Below are positions 43,369 through 49,023 of a DNA stretch of 49,023 nucleotides, piece after piece (position 1 is the first letter of the stretch; each line of letters starts with the position of its first letter). This DNA is from Flammeovirgaceae bacterium (GTDB lineage: Bacteria; Bacteroidota; Bacteroidia; Cytophagales; Cyclobacteriaceae), in the NCBI GenBank assembly GCA_023251155.1, contig JAHEZH010000016.1, positions 1 through 49,023 on the forward strand. The letters are read 5' to 3'. A program made the translations under genes and the position numbers. A model generated the notes under the pieces. It did not search any database. It was not told the DNA's origin and saw only the letters and a program-made list of their open reading frames with translations.

Positions 43369-44196
43369 ATGCGTAAAGAATTTACTTATAAAAAATTTGG
43401 CAATACGGAATTGACAGCGGGTAGCAGCGTTCAGTCTTTTTCGGAAGTGCACGACCAGATAAAAATACTGTTCTTACCAGCCGGCTTTGTTGTCAAGGTA
43501 GATTTCAAGGAATACACCTTTCAGACCGATGCATTACTTTTTGTAAACCCCAACGTGGTGATACAACCCATGGCTGCGGTTTCTGCGGGTGGTGAGCTGA
43601 TTCATTTCAACAGGGATTTTTATTGTGTGGAGATTCATGACAACGAAGTAGCCTGCGATGGCATCCTGTACAACAATGTTTTTGAGATTCCTTTTATTGA
43701 ACTGAGTGAAAGTCAGTCTGCCGAAATCCGGACTATTTTCAGGGAAATAAAAACGGAGATGGCACAAGACGATGCGAACACGGAAGAGATGCTTCGCATT
43801 TTACTGAAACTGATCATTCTGAAGTCTACCCGAATATGGAAGAGGCAGCACCAGCTGGCCAAAACGCATCAACAGGCAGACGTACAATTTCTAAGAAAAT
43901 TCAGCCAGCTGGTGGAAAAGAACTACAAAACGCACCATACTGTGTCCGATTATGCTGATCTGCTTTTTGTAACTCCAAAAACGCTGAGTAAGAAGATCAG
44001 CTTGCTCAGCAATGACAGCCCAAACGATATTATCAAAGACAGGATTATTCTTGAAAGCAAACGGCTGCTGGCCTATACGACACTTACGGTTAAAGAAATC
44101 GCCCATCGTCTCCACTATGATGATGACGCTTATTTCGTCCGGTTTTTTACCAAACACACCGGTATATCACCAACCGCTTTCCGAAAGCAGTTTTAA
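43369..44196 (+). CDS. AraC-family transcriptional regulator
   Basis: 275 aa. N-terminal cupin-like domain (IKILFLPAGFVVKVDFKEYTF) and the C-terminal double helix-turn-helix, with HTVSDYADLLFVTPKTLSKKI and LTVKEIAHRLHYDDDAYFVRFFTKHTGISPTAFRKQF. This is the type often placed beside alpha/beta hydrolase or oxidoreductase genes. The stop is followed by a decayed gene remnant and then a hydrolase gene, which it may regulate. Confidence 0.93.
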   Translation: MRKEFTYKKFGNTELTAGSSVQSFSEVHDQIKILFLPAGFVVKVDFKEYTFQTDALLFVNPNVVIQPMAAVSAGGELIHFNRDFYCVEIHDNEVACDGILYNNVFEIPFIELSESQSAEIRTIFREIKTEMAQDDANTEEMLRILLKLIILKSTRIWKRQHQLAKTHQQADVQFLRKFSQLVEKNYKTHHTVSDYADLLFVTPKTLSKKISLLSNDSPNDIIKDRIILESKRLLAYTTLTVKEIAHRLHYDDDAYFVRFFTKHTGISPTAFRKQF

Positions 44197-44229
44197 CTGG
44201 CTGTGTCGCTTTTTCCTTTGACAGAATAA

Positions 44230-44448
44230 CCGGGTGCTGATTCCCCTTCGGCATTTGTTTCCGGAGGCAGTAAAGGTTATTTTGTATCAGGTATCCTGCA
44301 TGACCACGAAAAAGCAGCATTGTTCATACGTGCGCACCTGAACAAAAGCGAATACCTGCGTAAAGGGTAAAAAGTGCAATTCGAAGCGAAAAGCATCCAT
44401 TTGAGATCACAGCTCATTCGCTTCACCTTTACATCGTTCAACAAGTAA
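44230..44448 (+). pseudogene. gene remnant with one in-frame stop
   Basis: After a stop at 44227-44229 the frame opens at 44230 and reads 46 coding-like codons (including GYFVSGILHDHEKAALFIRA and NKSEYLRKG) to a TAA at 44368-44370. It then continues in the same frame for 25 more codons (KVQFEAKSIHLRSQLIRFTF and TSFNK) to a TAA at 44446. Composition and periodicity look protein-coding on both sides of the stop. It is short, begins without an ATG and has no recognised family, so the best reading is the tail of a decayed gene. Confidence 0.5.
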
Positions 44449-44467
44449 TAATTTAAACCCTATAAAA

Positions 44468-45289
44468 ATGAACAAGCTAACAGTAAAAGACGGAACAGAA
44501 ATTTACTACAAAGACCTGGGGGCAGGGCAACCTCTTTTCTTTCATCACGGCTGGCCGCTATCGTCTGACGATTGGGATGCCCAAATGATGTTTTTCCTTG
44601 AAAAGGGATACCGTGTTATTGCGCATGACCGACGTGGACATGGACGCTCTACCCAAACGTACAAGGGAAATGACATGGATACGTATGCCGCCGATGTTGC
44701 CGAGCTGACCGCTCACCTGGATTTAAAAAATGCCATTCATATCGGTCACTCAACCGGTGGAGGTGAAGCAATCCGGTACGCAGCAAAATATGGTAAAGGC
44801 CGTGTGGCGAAAGTGGTGTTGATCAGCGCCATTACACCCTACATGATCAAGGATGACCGGAATCCTGATGGCGTTCCATTGGCTGTCTTCGATGATATTC
44901 GTCACAATACCCGCCACAACCGGGCACAATTTTACCAGGACATTACGCTACCCTTTTTTGGATACAACCGAGCCGGTGCTGATGTGAAAAAAGGGATACA
45001 GGATAATTGGTGGAGACAAGGTATGATGGGTGGCATCAAAGCACACTATGACTGTGTTAAAGTGTTTTCTGAAACCGACTTTACCGAAGATTTAAAGAGT
45101 GTTGATATTCCTGTGCTGGTACTTCACGGTGAAGACGATCAAATCGTTCCTTATGCTACCACTGCAGTAAAAGCACATGCACTATTGAAGAAGGGTACAC
45201 TCATTTTATACCCGGGCTTTCCGCATGGCATGCCTACTACACAGGCAGAAACGATCAACAATGACATCTTCAAATTCATCCACTCGTAG
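44468..45289 (+). CDS. alpha/beta hydrolase (cofactor-free haloperoxidase/esterase type)
   Basis: 273 aa. The N-terminus LTVKDGTEIYYKDLGAGQPLFFHHGWPLSS and HDRRGHGRST are classic for bacterial non-heme chloroperoxidase-like hydrolases. Catalytic residues: S95 in GHSTGGG, D224 in LHGEDDQIVP and H253 in PGFPHG. Without cofactor such enzymes are esterases or perhydrolases; peroxidase activity is only a side reaction. No signal peptide, so cytosolic. The AraC regulator upstream is the likely controller. Confidence 0.93.
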   Translation: MNKLTVKDGTEIYYKDLGAGQPLFFHHGWPLSSDDWDAQMMFFLEKGYRVIAHDRRGHGRSTQTYKGNDMDTYAADVAELTAHLDLKNAIHIGHSTGGGEAIRYAAKYGKGRVAKVVLISAITPYMIKDDRNPDGVPLAVFDDIRHNTRHNRAQFYQDITLPFFGYNRAGADVKKGIQDNWWRQGMMGGIKAHYDCVKVFSETDFTEDLKSVDIPVLVLHGEDDQIVPYATTAVKAHALLKKGTLILYPGFPHGMPTTQAETINNDIFKFIHS

Positions 45290-45667
45290 AAAAGGTAATT
45301 CATGGTGAAAGGTGCCCATTACCTTGTTAGCTGTGTCACTGATCACCTTACCGTAGCCATTTTGTATGGAGTGAAAGATCGAATTGGTGATTTTGTCTTC
45401 GTGCCGAAAGAATAGAAGGTGCTTGGAAATTCGAAGATCATCCGATTCGGGAACAGAGAAATGTGGAATGCAGTTTCACATCTCTTTTTTTTTACAAGCG
45501 TAAAGGCTTATCGGCAATGGAAATAGAAAGGCTTTGACGATTGCAGCTGGCGGAGGGAGAGCGGCAAGGACACACCACGGCATTTATTTTTGGTAAATTT
45601 TCCTCAACTTTCACTTCAAATCAAGGCGCTACCGTATATCCCGAATTTCTGACCAGGATTGACACCC
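45290..45667. other. 378-base stretch with one very short frame
   Basis: An ATG at 45302 opens a 37-codon frame ending at TAG 45413-45415 (MVKGAHYLVSCVTDHLTV, then AILYGVKDRIGDFVFVPKE), which reads like a protein end or a small peptide; I cannot confirm it. AAGGTAAT (45292-45299) and ATTACCTT (45318-45325) form an inverted repeat without a T-run. TATTTTTG at 45585-45592 is a full -7 box match, 76 bases before the next AraC gene, with no clear -33 box. Nothing else is recognised. Confidence 0.35.
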
Positions 45668-46432
45668 ATGAAATTTGAAAAACATTTCCCGACAGAGCGA
45701 CTAAAGCCCTACATTAACTATTATGTAGTGTCTGAGAATGATCTGGAAAAAGAATACAAGGTGTTTCCGTCCTCAGGTCTGGTTATCGGGTTTCAGTATA
45801 AAGGACAATTGGCATCCGTTACCGATAATACCGTAAATCAATTGGCATCGGCAGGAGTTACAGGTATTACAGACAGGTACAAAATCTTTAGAAACTCCGC
45901 CGGTATAGGAACCCTTCTGGTCTGCTTCACCGAAACCGGATTCTCGCACTTTGCTTCTCATTCGGTCAACGAACTGTTTCGCCTCAGCCTTTCACTGGAC
46001 CAGGTGTTTGACAAAAGGAAAATCGCTGAGGTGGAGGAAAAACTAGCTTGTGCTACTACCGACCGGCAACGAATAAAAAGCGTAGAACAGTTCCTGTTAT
46101 CGCAGCTCAAAGACATACCGACGGACAAGCTCATCATTGAAGCTGTAAAACACATCCACCAGAGCAAAGGAACGATCCGCATTAAGGAACTGAATCAGAA
46201 ACTGGCTATCAGCCAAAGTCCCTTTGAAAAACGCTTTCGGAAAGTGGTAGGAGCAACACCCAAAAAATTGGCTTCCATTATCCGTTTCAATTCGATTCTG
46301 AATGATCTGAGCGAAGCCAAGACACTCACCGAAATCGGCTACGAAAATCATTTCTTCGACCAGGCCCACTTCATCAACGACTTCAAACAATTCACGGGAG
46401 AAACCCCCGAACGTTTTAAACGCTTGCTGTAG
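45668..46432 (+). CDS. AraC-family transcriptional regulator
   Basis: 254 aa from the ATG at 45668 (a TTG at 45659 would add three residues). The N-terminal half resembles the DUF6597-type sensing domain (HFPTERLKPYINYYVVSEN), and the C-terminal half is the AraC DNA-binding domain: IRIKELNQKLAISQSPFEKRFRKVVGATPKKL and LTEIGYENHFFDQAHFINDFKQFTGETPERFKR. It lies 89 bases before the DUF1398 gene on the same strand and may regulate it. Confidence 0.92.
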   Translation: MKFEKHFPTERLKPYINYYVVSENDLEKEYKVFPSSGLVIGFQYKGQLASVTDNTVNQLASAGVTGITDRYKIFRNSAGIGTLLVCFTETGFSHFASHSVNELFRLSLSLDQVFDKRKIAEVEEKLACATTDRQRIKSVEQFLLSQLKDIPTDKLIIEAVKHIHQSKGTIRIKELNQKLAISQSPFEKRFRKVVGATPKKLASIIRFNSILNDLSEAKTLTEIGYENHFFDQAHFINDFKQFTGETPERFKRLL

Positions 46433-46521
46433 AAAAACGATTTTTTACAATGGCAACGGGTTACAGCAGGGCACCTTTGTGTTGTAATTCAACGACATCG
46501 TCAGCAATTAAAACAAAACCA

Positions 46522-46911
46522 ATGTTTACAATAGAACAAATCCAGGCCGCTCACCACAAGGTAAAATCAGGTGCCGACTTTCCTGCCTACATAAAAGCCA
46601 TTAAGGCATTAGGGGTTACCCATTATGAAGCATACGTCACCGATGGGCATATCGACTATCACGGCGCGAACCAATTTACCGCCCGTGTTCCGGCAAAATA
46701 TGCACCACTGGTGATTGCTGACACCGCAAGAAAGGAGGATTTCAAAGCCGAATTAATGGCGCACCAGCAAGGTAAAACGGATTTCCTTACATTCATCAAA
46801 AGGTGCGCTGCATTTGGTGTTGACAAGTGGACCATCTGCATGGACCAAATGACCTGCACCTACTATGACCAGGCAGGGAATGAAGTGGTAGTGGAAAAGA
46901 TACCGGGTTGA
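46522..46911 (+). CDS. DUF1398 family protein
   Basis: 129 aa from the ATG at 46522 (an ATG at 46450 would add 24 unrelated residues). IQAAHHKVKSGADFPAYIKAIK and LGVTHYEAYVTDGHIDYHG are the family signature, followed by DFLTFIKRCAAFGVDKWTI. The family includes E. coli YbcV and is annotated as phage-envelope related, but no function is known. Often it stands next to AraC regulators, as here. Confidence 0.88.
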   Translation: MFTIEQIQAAHHKVKSGADFPAYIKAIKALGVTHYEAYVTDGHIDYHGANQFTARVPAKYAPLVIADTARKEDFKAELMAHQQGKTDFLTFIKRCAAFGVDKWTICMDQMTCTYYDQAGNEVVVEKIPG

Positions 46912-46958
46912 ATATACTTCGTTAAACGGATCGTTGATCCAACAGGGATGTCGCTTTT

Positions 46959-47001
46959 AAAAAACAATATGGACAACTCCGTTATCGAAATCGTCCATAT
47001 T
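46959..47001 (-). terminator. hairpin terminator of the ABC permease gene
   Basis: AATATGGAC (46966-46974) pairs perfectly with GTCCATATT (46993-47001) around an 18-base loop. On the minus strand a C-to-G base and six T follow (46964-46959). It lies 25 bases after the permease stop in the right orientation. The stem is AT-rich, so strength is uncertain. Confidence 0.55.
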
Positions 47002-47026
47002 CTGAGCGTCAATTACATGCCACCGG

Positions 47027-49023
47027 CTATTCAACTCTTAATGCCTTTGAAGGATTGGTGATGGCAGCACGATAGGCGAGGAAACTGATGGTGAGCCAGG
47101 CAACCATAAATACGGCAAGTCCTGCCATCACAAAACGAAGTGGGTTGATGGTGGCCTGCAGCGTAAAGTTCTGTTCCCATTGCGTGATGAGGTACCATGT
47201 GACCGGCGTAGCGATCACAAGCGCCAGGGCAATCAATAAAATAAATTCGCGTGCGATCAGCATCACTACACTGGGAACGGATGCTCCCAGTACTTTTCGT
47301 ATTCCAATTTCTTTTGTTCTTCGCTCCACTACAAAGGAAGTGAGTCCAAGTAACCCGAGACAGCCAATGAACATAGCAAGACCAGTAAATACGCTAGCTA
47401 CTTTGCCAAGTTGTTGATCTGCCTTGTATTGACGATCAAATTCAGTATCAAGGAAATGATAATCGAATGGAAGATACGGAATGAGTTCGCTCCATTTCTG
47501 CTGCACGCGGGTAATGGTAGCCGGGATGTCATCACCACCTTCAATACGGATAGAGATTTGCCCCACGTAAGTAGTTAATGCGATCAGTAGCGGTTCTATT
47601 TTTGTATGCAATGAGCGATAGTGAAAATCCTTCATCACCCCTATTATTTTTCCATGCGTATTGACTTTCTTACCAATCGCTTCTTCAGGTGTCCATCCAA
47701 AGTCTTTCACGGCAATTTCATTGATGAGGTATGCCGTAGTATCATCTGCCTTTACCTCACGTTGAAAATCACGGCCAGCGAGAAGTTTTATCTCGTAGGT
47801 CGTTAAGAAATCATGATCCACAAAATTGAAATTGATATTGGTAGGCGACATCTTTCCGTCTTTCATTTCAATCTCGGTATACAAATTATTCGATGATTGG
47901 CCGGGAACAGAGCGCGATCCGGTAATACCACTTACTCCTCTCACTTGCTTTAATTCATTCTTTACGGCATCCAGGTATTTTACAATGGCGGTATCTCCAT
48001 TGGTAGGTATCACTAGCATTCCGTTTTTATTGAAACCTAAATTCTGGTTACGCATCACGCCAAGCTGATCATACACCAGCAACGTTCCGGCTACCAGTGT
48101 GATGGAAATAATGAATTGAATCGCCACCAACACTTTCCTTAAATGATGTTGACCAAATATTCCTTGCGCTGAGGGGCGAAAAATCTGAAGTGGCTGAAAT
48201 TTAGAAATGATATAGGCCGGATAAGCTCCTGCCAGTAATCCTACTAAAACAACAAGTATAAGTGCAGCACCAGCTACCATCCATGGATTTGGTAAAATAG
48301 ACAAGCTAAGAGGCGATTCGACCAACGTACGGAAAGACGGCAGCGCAATCCACGTCAGCACTACCGCGATTAATGAAGCAATGAAAGTAACAATGAGTGA
48401 CTCACCAAGAAACTGAGCGATCAGCATTCTTCTTAGCGCACCAAGTGATTTACGAAGACCTACTTCTTTGAGTCGTCTCGATGCACGCGCTGTTGCAAGA
48501 TTGATATAATTAAATCCAGCAATTAATAATATGAATGCCGCGATAATGGATAGGATGTACACGTTGTTGATACTGCCACGGGCACCATTCTCCCACGCGC
48601 GTGGCGGTGCCATATATATGCTGGCGAGTGGTTGCAACGGAAGATCTTCATAATACATCCCGCCTTTTTCCACATTTCGGGTAAGGAAGTATTTCATCTT
48701 CGCCCGAACTTTATCAACGGAATGCTCATCTCGCAGCAGTACATAAGTATGAAACCCATTCCAGAACCAGGCGCGGTCTTCAGCATCTTTATTATTACGA
48801 CTCCAGGTTGAAAATGAAATAAGGTTGGAGAAACGGAAGTGTGAATTTTCAGGAACATCTTCCATTACTCCTGTTACTTTGTAATTATCATAATCCATCT
48901 TCAGCGTCTGCCCCAGCGGATCTTCATCGCCAAAGTATTTCTTAGCCATGGATTGAGTAAGCACAATAGAAAAAGGTTCGCGCAATGCAGTTCTCTTATC
49001 GCCTTGCAAAAGCGTAAAGCTGA
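47027..49023 (-). CDS. MacB/FtsX-type ABC transporter permease, 5' end outside the window
   Basis: At least 665 residues; the frame continues to the window edge without a start (first visible residues SFTLLQGD). The MacB periplasmic core domain is at the start (EPFSIVLTQSMAKKYFGDED and later VTGVMEDVPENSHF). FtsX-like membrane blocks follow: NYINLATARASRRLKEVGLRKSLGALR, RKVLVAIQFIISITLVAGTL, and at the end VVERRTKEIGIRKVLGASV, with PSKALRVE as C-terminus. It lacks an ATPase domain in the part seen, like the large two-core-domain permeases of Bacteroidota. It would partner a separate ATPase and may export peptides, lipids or drugs. Confidence 0.93.
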   Translation of the reverse strand, partial: SFTLLQGDKRTALREPFSIVLTQSMAKKYFGDEDPLGQTLKMDYDNYKVTGVMEDVPENSHFRFSNLISFSTWSRNNKDAEDRAWFWNGFHTYVLLRDEHSVDKVRAKMKYFLTRNVEKGGMYYEDLPLQPLASIYMAPPRAWENGARGSINNVYILSIIAAFILLIAGFNYINLATARASRRLKEVGLRKSLGALRRMLIAQFLGESLIVTFIASLIAVVLTWIALPSFRTLVESPLSLSILPNPWMVAGAALILVVLVGLLAGAYPAYIISKFQPLQIFRPSAQGIFGQHHLRKVLVAIQFIISITLVAGTLLVYDQLGVMRNQNLGFNKNGMLVIPTNGDTAIVKYLDAVKNELKQVRGVSGITGSRSVPGQSSNNLYTEIEMKDGKMSPTNINFNFVDHDFLTTYEIKLLAGRDFQREVKADDTTAYLINEIAVKDFGWTPEEAIGKKVNTHGKIIGVMKDFHYRSLHTKIEPLLIALTTYVGQISIRIEGGDDIPATITRVQQKWSELIPYLPFDYHFLDTEFDRQYKADQQLGKVASVFTGLAMFIGCLGLLGLTSFVVERRTKEIGIRKVLGASVPSVVMLIAREFILLIALALVIATPVTWYLITQWEQNFTLQATINPLRFVMAGLAVFMVAWLTISFLAYRAAITNPSKALRVE

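Overview
The window reads as chromosomal DNA of a Bacteroidota bacterium, most likely a member of the Cytophagales or a close relative. This rests on protein style and layout, not on a marker gene. The supporting signs are: separate nuoC and nuoD with a short NuoG that lacks the molybdopterin-like domain; an ExbB-ExbD-ExbD-TonB cluster; a DUF748 giant; M1 and phosphodiesterase-type secreted enzymes; and several promoters that fit the Bacteroidota pattern TTTG / TAnnTTTG instead of the E. coli -35/-10. No rRNA, tRNA, CRISPR array, transposase or integrase was seen.

Layout. 1-1592: a minus-strand pair (partial unknown gene, methyltransferase) diverging from an FMN reductase. 1903-14889: a complete 14-gene nuo operon (nuoA to nuoN) for respiratory complex I, tightly packed with several overlapping start/stop codons, preceded by a good Bacteroidota promoter and closed by a hairpin terminator. 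One short palindromic repeat with a 34-codon reading frame sits between nuoF and nuoG. 15056-15493: a CBS-domain protein. 15520-22602 (minus strand): two proton-channel modules. The first is a compact ExbB-ExbD pair. The second is a longer run of exbB, two exbD genes, tonB, an 80-aa membrane protein, a PstS-like lipoprotein and a large TPR protein, which together look like an energised envelope system. 23120-29487: mixed single genes (DedA protein, a 32-aa lysine-rich peptide with its own terminator, a 76-aa conserved-looking protein, a GT4 glycosyltransferase with a hairpin leader, a secreted phosphodiesterase-like enzyme, a single-domain response regulator, a methyltransferase, an SRPBCC protein). 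29787-34337: secreted M1 peptidase and a DUF748/AsmA-like envelope protein.

34429-41735 is a tripartite efflux locus on the plus strand: an AraC regulator, a lipoprotein adaptor, an RND pump, a TolC-like outer membrane channel, and a TetR regulator at the end. A perfect 12-bp palindrome lies in the likely promoter of the adaptor gene and is a candidate operator. 41742-46911 is an accessory patch: an HxlR regulator diverging from a secreted protein with a zincin HExxH motif (a 16-bp perfect palindrome lies between them), two more AraC regulators, an alpha/beta hydrolase, a decayed gene remnant with one in-frame stop, and a DUF1398 protein. The window ends inside a minus-strand MacB/FtsX-type ABC permease.

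Most of the window is ordinary core and accessory sequence. The items most worth a second look are the TonB/PstS-like/TPR module, the repeat inside the nuo operon, the hairpin leader of the glycosyltransferase, the 32-aa basic gene, the HExxH protein with its palindrome, and the operator-like palindrome of the efflux operon. All family assignments come from reading motifs by eye; no database search was run.
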